From: an uncultured Collinsella sp. | GTDB taxonomy: Bacteria; Actinomycetota; Coriobacteriia; Coriobacteriales; Coriobacteriaceae | DNA: 10,840 nt | Assembly: GCA_958419975.1 (NCBI GenBank) | Contig: CATZIG010000046.1 | Span: 1 to 10,840, forward strand | Direction of reading: 5' to 3' | Program-made: the position numbers and the translations under genes | Part shown: in pieces, positions 1 through 5,868 of the stretch | How positions within the stretch are numbered: the stretch's first letter is position 1 | How the letters are laid out: every line of letters starts with the position of its first letter | Notes under the pieces: model-generated | What the model saw: the letters and a program-made list of their open reading frames with translations, nothing else | What the model was told of the DNA's origin: nothing | Database searches by the model: none

Positions 1-431
1 ACGCCCTGGGCGGCTACTTCAGCCTTGACGTTGTGGTAAACCACCTCGGAGTCATACTGAGCACCGACGCCGGCCAGGCTGGCGCGCTCCGCCTGCGGGA
101 TGCCCAGACGCTCAAAGGTGTTCTTGATGTCGTCGGGCACCGACTCCCAGTCGTGTTTTTGGTCGGTGTTGGGCTTGACGTAGGTGACGATGTTGTCCAT
201 GTCCAAGCCTTCGATGGAGGGGCCCCACGTCGGATCCGGGAAGCGGTTGAAAATCTCGAGGGACTTTAAGCGCAGGTCGAGCATCCACTGCGGCTCGTCC
301 TTCTTGGCGCTGATCTCGCGCACGATGTCGGGCGTGATGCCGGCGTCGAGGCGCTCGAATCCCTCCTCGCCATAGGTGAAGTCGTAGAGGCTGCGGTCGA
401 TGTCCGCGACCTCGGTGCGGTTCTTGGTCAT
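1..431 (-). CDS. sufB: SufB, Fe-S cluster scaffold protein (N-terminal part, runs off the left edge)
   Basis: SufB is the core scaffold subunit of the cytoplasmic SufBCD complex, on which Fe-S clusters are assembled before transfer to apoproteins. The 143 visible residues start MTKNRTEVADIDRSLYDF and contain the family's N-terminal landmarks: a GITPDIVREIS stretch, DEPQWMLDLRLKSLEIF, PTWGPSIEGLDMDNI and YVKPNT, then the KNTFERLGIPQAERASLAGVGAQYDSE helix region. The C-terminal beta-helix core and catalytic Cys lie outside the window. The ATG at 429-431 is chosen because a purine-rich AGGGG site sits 8 bases upstream on the minus strand. The sufC stop codon is only 12 bases upstream, so the two genes are almost certainly co-transcribed and translationally linked. 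Family assignment is very secure; the gene is cut by the window edge, not broken. Confidence 0.96.
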   Translation of the reverse strand, partial: MTKNRTEVADIDRSLYDFTYGEEGFERLDAGITPDIVREISAKKDEPQWMLDLRLKSLEIFNRFPDPTWGPSIEGLDMDNIVTYVKPNTDQKHDWESVPDDIKNTFERLGIPQAERASLAGVGAQYDSEVVYHNVKAEVAAQG

Positions 432-443
432 TGCGTCGCCCCT

Positions 444-1244
444 TTACGCCTGCTGCTCGGCAGCGGCGGACTCGGCCTGGGCGCGCTGCTCGGCGGCCTC
501 GCGCTCGAAGGTCTCAAAGCCGTTCTTGTCGATCCAGGGGATGAGCGAGGCGTCGTCCTCGCGCACGATGCGACCCTTGACCATAACGTGGACGCGGTCG
601 ACATCCAAGTGCTCCAGGATGCGCGTGTTGTGCGTGATAATGAGCATGGAGCCGTCGCAGCTCTTGCGGTAGGCGTCCATGCCGTGGCTGACGGTGGAAA
701 GCGCGTCGACGTCCAGGCCCGAGTCGGTCTCGTCGAGGATGGCGAGCTTGGGCTGCAGCAACAGGAGCTGGAGCATCTCGACCTTCTTCTTCTCGCCGCC
801 CGAGAAGCCCACGCCCAGCTCGCGGTTGAGGTAGGCGGTATCCATGTTGAGCTCGGCCGCGAGCTCCTTGACGCGACGGCGGAACTCCTTGCCCTTCATC
901 TCCAGGCCGGGGCGGCCGGCGATGCTGGCGCGCAAAAAGCTCGACAGCGGAACGCCGGGGATCTCGACCGGTGCCTGGAAGCTCAGGAACAGGCCGGCGC
1001 GCGAGCGCTTGTCGGTGGTGAGCTCGGTGATGTCCTGGCCGTCAAAGACGATGCGGCCGTCGTTGACGATATAGACGGGGTCGCCCATGACCAGGTGGCC
1101 GAGGGTGGACTTGCCGGCGCCGTTGGGTCCCATCAGCACATGGGTCTCGCCGGCGGCGACGTTGAGGTTGACGTTGTGGAGGATGGTCTTCTCGTCCACG
1201 GAGGCGGTCAGACCTTCGATGGAAAGCAGCGGATTTGCACTCAT
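444..1244 (-). CDS. sufC: SufC, ABC-type ATPase of the SUF Fe-S assembly complex
   Basis: SufC is the soluble ABC ATPase that binds SufB and SufD and drives the conformational change needed for Fe-S cluster assembly. The 266-residue product has all nucleotide-binding elements in order: Walker A GPNGAGKST (39-47), Q-loop Gln90 in LSFQAPVEIPGV, ABC signature FSGGEKKK (147-154), Walker B LAILDETDSGLD (167-178) and the H-loop His205 in IITHNTR. SFQAPVEIPGV and SGGEKKKVEMLQ are diagnostic of SufC rather than of a transporter ATPase. An in-frame ATG 30 bases further upstream exists, but the ATG at 1242-1244 has the good ribosome binding site (GAGAGGG on the minus strand) and gives the normal SufC N-terminus. 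The C-terminus carries an unusual Glu/Ala/Gln-rich tail of about 20 residues (247-266) beyond the conserved fold. It is the first gene of a minus-strand operon, followed 12 bases later by sufB. Confidence 0.97.
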   Translation of the reverse strand: MSANPLLSIEGLTASVDEKTILHNVNLNVAAGETHVLMGPNGAGKSTLGHLVMGDPVYIVNDGRIVFDGQDITELTTDKRSRAGLFLSFQAPVEIPGVPLSSFLRASIAGRPGLEMKGKEFRRRVKELAAELNMDTAYLNRELGVGFSGGEKKKVEMLQLLLLQPKLAILDETDSGLDVDALSTVSHGMDAYRKSCDGSMLIITHNTRILEHLDVDRVHVMVKGRIVREDDASLIPWIDKNGFETFEREAAEQRAQAESAAAEQQA

Positions 1245-1308
1245 GCTGTCCCTCTCTGTATATGGTGTACTCATAGGTGTACGAAACCCTAGGAATCTTC
1301 TCGGAATA

Positions 1309-1336
1309 AAGTTACTATGGGTTCGGCGTTAGTCAA
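1309..1336 (-). promoter_or_regulatory. Candidate suf operon promoter
   Basis: Read on the minus strand, a TTGACT box (complement of 1331-1336, 5 of 6 matches to the sigma-70 -35) is followed after 16 bases by TAACTT (complement of 1309-1314), a weak -10. The predicted start would lie near 1302, leaving a leader of about 60 bases before sufC. The -35 sits inside a GACTAA half-site that resembles one arm of the adjacent IscR-type operator, which would fit repression by the divergent regulator. The -35 is good; the -10 match is poor, so the exact promoter is uncertain. Confidence 0.35.
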
Positions 1337-1340
1337 GGGA

Positions 1341-1365
1341 AAACCCGACTAATCCACTCGACTTT
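1341..1365. promoter_or_regulatory. Putative IscR type 1-like operator
   Basis: This 25-bp stretch has the arms CCCGACTA and ACTCGACT around a short spacer. From memory, the E. coli IscR type 1 consensus has a left arm ATASYYGACTR and a right arm YAGTCRRSTAT separated by WWW. By eye about 21 of 25 positions fit in the same register. The site lies in the spacer between sufC and the divergent rrf2 gene, just upstream of a candidate suf -35. In E. coli the [2Fe-2S] form of IscR binds type 1 sites to repress, so feedback repression of suf is the natural inference. That a Coriobacteriia regulator uses the same motif is inferred from sequence only. Confidence 0.5.
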
Positions 1366-1386
1366 TTAGATGCGGGACATAATAAT

Positions 1387-1445
1387 CAGGTTTGTTTGCC
1401 CCGCGTGCATAAGATTTGGGACAAACAAGCCTGGTATTTTGTCCC
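1387..1445. repeat. Two overlapping inverted repeats upstream of rrf2
   Basis: Arm A is CAGGTTTGTTTGCCCC (1387-1402). It is complementary at 14 of 16 positions to arm B, GGGACAAACAAGCCTG (1418-1433), with a 15-base loop. The first eight bases of arm B, GGGACAAA (1418-1425), are also a perfect inverted match to TTTGTCCC (1438-1445). Arm B can therefore pair with only one partner at a time. A further GGGACA lies at 1374-1379. The block covers the likely rrf2 promoter and ends ten bases before the ribosome binding site. It could be a DNA operator, or an RNA switch if transcription starts upstream of 1387. The repeats are directly visible; the role is unknown. Confidence 0.6.
1432..1440 (+). promoter_or_regulatory. 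Candidate extended -10 promoter of the rrf2 gene
   Basis: TGGTATTTT fits an extended -10 (TGnTATTTT), with no convincing -35 at the usual distance. Transcription would start near 1447, giving a leader of about 20 bases with the GAGAGGG ribosome binding site at 1455-1461. The -10 falls between the arms GGGACAAA and TTTGTCCC, a common position for an autorepressor operator. A second weak possibility is TCGACT (1358-1363) with the AT-rich TAATAAT around 1380-1386. Confidence 0.35.
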
Positions 1446-1466
1446 GGTAACGATGAGAGGGTAGGT

Positions 1467-1898
1467 ATGCTTATTTCTTCTAAGGGCCGCTATGCCCTCC
1501 GGCTGATGATCTATATCGCAGCGCTTGGTGACACCGAGGGCAAGATTGCCCTTCGCGAGGTTGCCGACCGCGAGCATATCTCACAAAAGTATCTGGAGCA
1601 GCTGGTTCGTCCGCTTATGAAGGCGGGCCTGCTTAAGAGCGTGCGCGGCAAGGGCGGCGGCTACATGATGGCCAAGGACCCCGCCGAGGTGCGTGCCGGC
1701 GACATCCTGCGTGCCGTCGAGGGCAGCACGGCTCCGGTGGCGTGCGATGGTATCGACAACAGCTGCACCCGCAGCGATTTGTGCTCGACCGTCAAGTTCT
1801 GGCGCGGTTTGGACGACGTGATCGAAAAGTACGTCGACGGCGTGACGTTGGCCGACTTGGCCGCCGTTCCCGAGATCAACTTTGACATTAAGCTGTAG
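1467..1898 (+). CDS. Rrf2/IscR-family Fe-S-sensing transcriptional regulator
   Basis: This 143-residue protein belongs to the Rrf2 family of winged-helix regulators, many of which bind an Fe-S cluster and control Fe-S or cysteine metabolism. It opens MLISSKGRYALRLM, the standard Rrf2 N-terminus. The helix-turn-helix follows with EVADREHISQKYLEQL (31-46) and the wing motif SVRGKGGGYMMAK (58-70). Three cysteines, Cys93, Cys100 and Cys106, occupy the cluster-binding loop; E. coli IscR uses Cys92, Cys98, Cys104 plus His107. The position matching His107 is Val109 here, so the fourth ligand differs. It is about 20 residues shorter at the C-terminus than E. coli IscR. The ATG at 1467 is preferred over an upstream TTG because GAGAGGG lies 5 bases before it and the homology begins there. 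Being divergent from sufCB argues for a SUF regulator (IscR/SufR-like), probably autoregulated. Whether to call it iscR is open, so no symbol is given. Confidence 0.93.
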   Translation: MLISSKGRYALRLMIYIAALGDTEGKIALREVADREHISQKYLEQLVRPLMKAGLLKSVRGKGGGYMMAKDPAEVRAGDILRAVEGSTAPVACDGIDNSCTRSDLCSTVKFWRGLDDVIEKYVDGVTLADLAAVPEINFDIKL

Positions 1899-1951
1899 GT
1901 TGAGCGCAATTCCTTAAGATTTCGCGGAGGGTTGTTGCCGTTTACCGAGGG

Positions 1952-1967
1952 GTTGTTGTGCAACAAC
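1952..1967. promoter_or_regulatory. GTTGTTG-TG-CAACAAC palindrome upstream of the wall protein gene
   Basis: A perfect 7-bp inverted repeat with a 2-base spacer lies 70 bases before the start codon of the secreted protein gene. A direct copy of the half-site GTTGTTG occurs at 1931-1937, 21 bp (two helical turns) upstream. A weak promoter could overlap it: TTGTGC (1956-1961), 17 bases, AATACT (1979-1984). The arrangement looks like a transcription factor operator. No terminator with a T tract was seen after rrf2 in this 139-bp gap. Confidence 0.45.
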
Positions 1968-2037
1968 GGGTGAGCTGCAATACTTAATTCTATCTTTGCA
2001 AACCGCACTTTAACTACACCAATGCAGGGAGGATCTT

Positions 2038-3837
2038 ATGCAGCCCAAGCATTCTGCTATTGTCGCGGGCCTGACGTTGGCGCTTTCGTTTGGCGCCGTT
2101 TCCGCGCCGGCACCCGCCGCTGCCGAGGAGCCCACGCCGGGCGTTGCTTCGGATGCCACCGATATCGATAAGGGTCTCTACACCCAGCAGTCCTTCTCGG
2201 GCGTGCTGAGGTCGGTCCAGGGCGTTTCGTTTGTCAACGTGACTCCCGAGATGAAGTACTTTACCAAGTACGAGAGCCATGGCAACTACAACCAGGGCTT
2301 CTCGTATGGCGACGGTTATAACGCGCTGGGCTATTACCAGTTCGACCGGCGTTGGTCGCTCATTCCGTTTATGAAGCAGGCCTACAACTACAACCCCGAA
2401 AAATACAGCATGCTCAAGGATGCGATTGATCGCGGCGGCGAAATTTCCAGCGCGAGCAATGCCATGTACGAGAACGGCCAGCTCACCGAGTTGGGCCGTA
2501 TTGCGCAGGAGGCCTTCCAGGGCGCTTATAACACCGACCCTGCTGAGTTTTCGGCTCTGCAGGATGCCTATGCGTACAACTCGTACTATGCGGTGACCGA
2601 GGCGTGGCTCAAGAGCGGCCTGGGTATTGATATTTCGGGTCGCGCCGATTGCGTCAAGGGCATGGTGTGGAGCATCACCAACATGTGCGGCACCGGTGGC
2701 TGCAGGGACTTTTTCCGCTGGGCGAATCTTTCCAACGATATGTCCGACCGCGAGTTTGTGACGGCGCTCTCCAATAGCGTGGTCAACAATGTCGCCACTA
2801 AGTTTTCGAGTCAGCCCCAGTATCATGAGGGCTGGAAGAACCGCTACCGCAACGAGCTAAAGGACTGCTTGGTTTATATCGCTGAGGACGAGGCTGCCGC
2901 TGCGACGCCCGTGCAGCCCGAGCCCACGCCGGCGCCCTCGCCGACGCCTGATTCGAATGACGGCTCGAGTGACGATGCCAACGATGACAGGATGGATGCG
3001 CCCTCGACCGATGCTGACGGTAATGGCTCTGCTGGTGGCACTATCAACGACGGTTCCACCTCGAACGGCTCCGATTCGAACGGCTCTGCTGCGGGCGATT
3101 CGTCTTCAAGCTCTGCCGGCAATACGGGCAGCGCCGCCTCTGGTTCGACCGACGCTGGTTCCTCTGACTCTTCCACTGGCTCGAGCGATTCTTCCGCCGA
3201 TACTGGTTCTAGCAATGACTCTAACACTGGCGCCGCTTCTGATTCCGATGCTTCCAAGGACGACTCGAATAAGGCCCCGGACGCTCCCGTTGCTTCGCCG
3301 GACAAGAAGCCTTCTTTCTCCGTGCAGCTTGGTTCTACGTTGGGCTCTTCGCTGATGGCTGGCGTCAATAATGGCTCGACTCAGAACAAGGACAACTCTG
3401 ATCAGGCTTCCACGGAAAAGACCGAAGCCGCAAAGGGCGACTCCAAGGACAAGGCTTCCGAGAAGACCGAATCCGATAAGGGTTCTAGCTCTGAGGAGAA
3501 GGACGACAAATCCGCTCAGAAGAAGGACGAGAGCAAAACCGAGGGCGAAAAGAAAAAGACCGAGGACGAAAAGAAACAGTCCGAAGACGACGACAAGAGC
3601 GGTGCTGACAACCAGAATCAGGAGCAAAATGACTCCAAAACGGTGACCACCACGACCACGACGACTACAGCTACCAAGTCCTCGGGCGGCAACATGCCCA
3701 AGACGGGCGATCTGATTGTGATGGCGAGCCTTGCCAGCGCGAGCTTGGCCACACTGGGCGCTACGTCTATCGTAAGTGGTAAGCATAAGCTCGATCAGCA
3801 GAAGAAGGCTTCTGGGGAGGACGGCTCGGAGGAGTAG
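2038..3837 (+). CDS. Secreted, sortase-anchored protein with a lysozyme-like domain
   Basis: This 599-residue surface protein has no assigned name. Residues 1-29 form a signal peptide (MQPKHS, a hydrophobic core, then a cleavage region near APAAAEE). Residues about 60-282 form a globular domain with KYESHGNYN (77-85), followed by GDGYNALGYYQFDRRW (91-106). An ES-x-G start and a G-x-x-Q-F segment about 20 residues later resemble the goose-lysozyme/lytic transglycosylase fold and the lysozyme-like domain of VgrG-related proteins. Glu79 would be the catalytic acid. Cys205, Cys217, Cys222 and Cys277 could form disulfides. Residues 285-305 are Pro-rich, 305-420 Ser/Asp/Gly-rich, and 450-530 Lys/Glu/Asp-rich. 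A Thr run (537-545) precedes the sorting signal MPKTGD (553-558), a hydrophobic segment and KHKLDQQKK. It thus probably acts on or in peptidoglycan while fixed to the wall. The ATG has AGGGAGG 5 bases upstream. It appears monocistronic, with a terminator directly after it. Muralytic activity is inferred; a purely binding role is possible. Confidence 0.88.
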   Translation: MQPKHSAIVAGLTLALSFGAVSAPAPAAAEEPTPGVASDATDIDKGLYTQQSFSGVLRSVQGVSFVNVTPEMKYFTKYESHGNYNQGFSYGDGYNALGYYQFDRRWSLIPFMKQAYNYNPEKYSMLKDAIDRGGEISSASNAMYENGQLTELGRIAQEAFQGAYNTDPAEFSALQDAYAYNSYYAVTEAWLKSGLGIDISGRADCVKGMVWSITNMCGTGGCRDFFRWANLSNDMSDREFVTALSNSVVNNVATKFSSQPQYHEGWKNRYRNELKDCLVYIAEDEAAAATPVQPEPTPAPSPTPDSNDGSSDDANDDRMDAPSTDADGNGSAGGTINDGSTSNGSDSNGSAAGDSSSSSAGNTGSAASGSTDAGSSDSSTGSSDSSADTGSSNDSNTGAASDSDASKDDSNKAPDAPVASPDKKPSFSVQLGSTLGSSLMAGVNNGSTQNKDNSDQASTEKTEAAKGDSKDKASEKTESDKGSSSEEKDDKSAQKKDESKTEGEKKKTEDEKKQSEDDDKSGADNQNQEQNDSKTVTTTTTTTTATKSSGGNMPKTGDLIVMASLASASLATLGATSIVSGKHKLDQQKKASGEDGSEE

Positions 3838-3866
3838 CCTTTCAGATTGTTTTCAAAGCGTTTGAG

Positions 3867-3902
3867 ACGGGGTCCGGTGCAGCCGCATCGGATCCCGTTT
3901 TT
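3867..3902 (+). terminator. Rho-independent terminator of the wall protein gene
   Basis: ACGGGGTCCGGTGC (3867-3880) pairs with GCATCGGATCCCGT (3885-3898) to give a 14-bp stem with two G-U pairs and an AGCC loop, followed by a five-T run (3898-3902). It lies 29 bases past the stop codon and separates this gene from the AAA-type gene downstream. Confidence 0.9.
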
Positions 3903-3912
3903 GTTGCACAAC
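3903..3912. promoter_or_regulatory. GTTG-CA-CAAC palindrome between the wall protein and AAA genes
   Basis: GTTGCACAAC is the exact reverse complement of the core GTTGTGCAAC at 1955-1964. With flanking bases the shared word is 12 bp (GTTGTGCAACAA read on the minus strand here). It lies directly after the terminator T tract and about 65 bases upstream of the candidate -35 of the next gene. It could be a second copy of the same operator, or chance at the foot of the terminator. Confidence 0.3.
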
Positions 3913-3976
3913 GATTTGTTATGCCCCCCTCGGGGCGTCAGTTGCTACCGTTGCCCGAAACCTTTGCAAGTCGATA

Positions 3977-4004
3977 TTGTTGCGCTCCGCCTGCTCGTTA
4001 CAAT
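3977..4004 (+). promoter_or_regulatory. Candidate promoter of the AAA/PDDEXK-type gene
   Basis: TTGTTG (3977-3982) is followed after 16 bases by TACAAT (3999-4004), five of six matches to the sigma-70 -10. A start near 4011 would give a leader of about 27 bases containing the GAGGGAGA ribosome binding site (4023-4030). This supports the GTG at 4038 as the true start. Confidence 0.5.
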
Positions 4005-4037
4005 GGGCATCGTGCTGCGTTAGAGGGAGAGTTTACG

Positions 4038-5834
4038 GTGTCTGAACAGGTGAATTGTGGTTTTATTCATGCGTTTGGTGCGCGGTTGCTCAATCATGCG
4101 GATAACGCAGCTCTACTGGTTGATGTACACGACTTTTCCGATGCAATCAATCGGTGTTTACTCATCGATAAAACCATGTTTATTGCCGACGTGCTGGACT
4201 GCGACGCATCCGTTGTGTTGTGCTGTCGACCCGAGGGTTTTGGCAAGAGTATGAACCTGTCGATGCTCAGGGCTTTTCTGGAGCGTCCAGCGGTCGGTCG
4301 CGCTGGTCAGACTTTGTTTGCCGATGCTCAGATTTGGGATGCGGACGGCGGGCGTTATCGGGATGAGTACGCTTGCTATCCGGTGATATCGCTGGACTTT
4401 TCTTGCGCTGCGAGGCGTGGCGCCGCTATTGCCGACGTTGTGCGCGATGCTCTTTCGGGCGAGTGCGCCCGCCTGCTGGCGCTTTTGGAGGCTCCGGATT
4501 TAGCACGAGATAAGGTGCGTCACATCGAACGCGTTGCGCGTGGCGTAGCGAGCGCGGACGAGGTTGACTCGGTGCTTGGTGTACTCATTGAGCTGCTGGA
4601 GATGGCCTGCGATGAGCAGGTTGTATTGCTCGTTGATGGGTACGACGCGGCGTGGTTGGGCCGTGCGAGCGCGAGTGGCGCTTCTGGCACCGATCCGGCA
4701 GGGCTATTCGATCGTGTGCTGTTCGAGGCCATTGCCGCTGCGCACGATTCGTTGCGGCTGACGTGTCTGATGGGGGAGCGTCCCGGTCCTGCCGAAGCGG
4801 CGCTTTCTTCGCGCAGTTGCTCGTATTATCTGACGACGCCGCTTTCGACGTGGTGTGACCGTTGGTTCGGCTTTTCGGATGCCGAGGTCCAGGCTCTGTT
4901 GAATCATGCTGGGCGCGAGGAATACCTTGATGATGCGCGTGAATGGCTCGAGGGATATCGGTTTGGTAGGGATTATTGCTCGAATCCAGCGCGTGTGATC
5001 GGTTTTCTGGACCGAGGCTGCACGGCGCCCGTGCGTGCCGATCTGTATGGATATGCCGATTGCCTGAGTAAGGTAGTTGCCGGGTGGAATCTCGACCGCC
5101 TTTCGGTCTTGTTCGATTTGCTCGAGGCCCATGGGTGCGCTGAGGTCCCGCTTTGTTTGGGCACTGCAGAGCCAGATGTCTCGCCTGACGATGGCATGTG
5201 GACAGCGCTGTACCTGTCCGGTTTCCTGACGACAGATATGACTGAGGAGCCAGAGCATGGCGATCGCCTCCGTGCTTTGCGATTGCCCAATAAAGAGCTT
5301 CGCCAGGCCTTGCGTCTAGTGATTGTTGAGTGGTTTGAGTGCGCTGCCGAAGACATTCGAGACGTCGATGCGTTTCGCGACGGGCTGTGCCGTGGGGATG
5401 AGGATGCGGTGAGGCGGGCGCTAAGCCGCATCCTGGGGGATGCGGGAATCGGTGAGACCGACCCAGATAAGCCGCTGCCATATCATCTGCTCTTGCAGGG
5501 GCTCTGCTTTGGCTTACCGGGCTATGCCAATCCTGCCTCGAGGCGAAAGTGTGGCGCAGGTCGCTGGGACATCCAGGTTTTCCCTACGGGTGCTGTGTTC
5601 GACGTAGCAGATACGATTGGCATGCTGGACGAGCGCCCGCTGATAACGATTAACTTGATGTATGACCCCGATGTGGATGCGCTGGGCCTGGAATTGCTGG
5701 CCGTGCAGTCGCTACTCGACATAGAGCGCGACGGCATCGACGAAATCCGTGTACCGCGCCCCGGCGTGGGTCGCATGCGCTGGGGGTTCGGTTTTGATGG
5801 GCAGCATGTGGCTACGGTGTGCCAGCGGCTTTAA
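4038..5834 (+). CDS. AAA-ATPase-like (PF09820) protein with degenerate PD-(D/E)XK (PF08011) C-terminus
   Basis: This 598-residue protein has the layout of the AAA-ATPase_like/PDDEXK_9 family, which is widespread and multicopy in gut anaerobes and has no settled function. The N-terminus has LIDKTMFIADVL (41-52) and the P-loop-like RPEGFGKSMNLSML (64-77); the family norm is RPRRFGKS. The Walker B region is VVLLVDGYDAAW (195-206), where relatives usually have IDEYDxP, so the acidic residue after Asp is Gly. WFGFSDAEVQALL (276-288) and WLEGYRFGRDYCSNP (303-317) match the family's middle region. The C-terminal nuclease-like domain keeps GRWDI (508-512) but has INLM (538-541) where active relatives have an IExK motif. 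The GTG start is chosen because GAGGGAGA precedes it and a candidate promoter lies inside the longer reading frame that would begin at 3921. It stands alone between a terminator and a convergent glycosyltransferase gene. ATP binding may persist; nuclease activity is unlikely. Confidence 0.88.
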   Translation: MSEQVNCGFIHAFGARLLNHADNAALLVDVHDFSDAINRCLLIDKTMFIADVLDCDASVVLCCRPEGFGKSMNLSMLRAFLERPAVGRAGQTLFADAQIWDADGGRYRDEYACYPVISLDFSCAARRGAAIADVVRDALSGECARLLALLEAPDLARDKVRHIERVARGVASADEVDSVLGVLIELLEMACDEQVVLLVDGYDAAWLGRASASGASGTDPAGLFDRVLFEAIAAAHDSLRLTCLMGERPGPAEAALSSRSCSYYLTTPLSTWCDRWFGFSDAEVQALLNHAGREEYLDDAREWLEGYRFGRDYCSNPARVIGFLDRGCTAPVRADLYGYADCLSKVVAGWNLDRLSVLFDLLEAHGCAEVPLCLGTAEPDVSPDDGMWTALYLSGFLTTDMTEEPEHGDRLRALRLPNKELRQALRLVIVEWFECAAEDIRDVDAFRDGLCRGDEDAVRRALSRILGDAGIGETDPDKPLPYHLLLQGLCFGLPGYANPASRRKCGAGRWDIQVFPTGAVFDVADTIGMLDERPLITINLMYDPDVDALGLELLAVQSLLDIERDGIDEIRVPRPGVGRMRWGFGFDGQHVATVCQRL

Positions 5835-5835
5835 G

Positions 5836-5868
5836 CACCGAGGTGTTTCCGGCTTCCGTTACTCGGTG
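5836..5868. repeat. Inverted repeat across the convergent gene ends
   Basis: CACCGAG (5836-5842) is a perfect inverted match to CTCGGTG (5862-5868) with a 19-base loop. It spans the 24-bp gap between two convergent stop codons and reaches into the 3' end of the minus-strand gene. No T tract follows on either strand, so it may be a weak bidirectional terminator or chance. Confidence 0.35.

Noticed and set aside
588..1292. A 234-codon plus-strand frame over sufC
   Set aside because: It is antisense to a gene with complete ABC motifs; the composition (Val/Gly/Asp/Ala-rich) is that of a shadow frame.
1416..1466. Longer rrf2 product starting at an upstream TTG
   Set aside because: The extra residues are not Rrf2-like, the region holds the promoter and inverted repeats, and the ATG at 1467 has an ideal ribosome binding site.
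2014..2826. A 270-codon minus-strand frame opposite the wall protein gene
   Set aside because: It lies antisense to a clear signal-peptide protein and has no motifs. Similar frames at 3106-3786 and 4585-5481 are explained the same way.
2938..3650. Possible tandem DNA repeats in the Ser/Asp/Gly and Lys/Glu regions of the wall protein gene
   Set aside because: The protein is low-complexity but no repeat unit of constant length is kept at DNA level; it reads as a wall-spanning linker.
3921..4037. Longer AAA-type product starting at an ATG at 3921
   Set aside because: The added 39 residues show no family similarity and cover the likely promoter; the GTG at 4038 has a good ribosome binding site.
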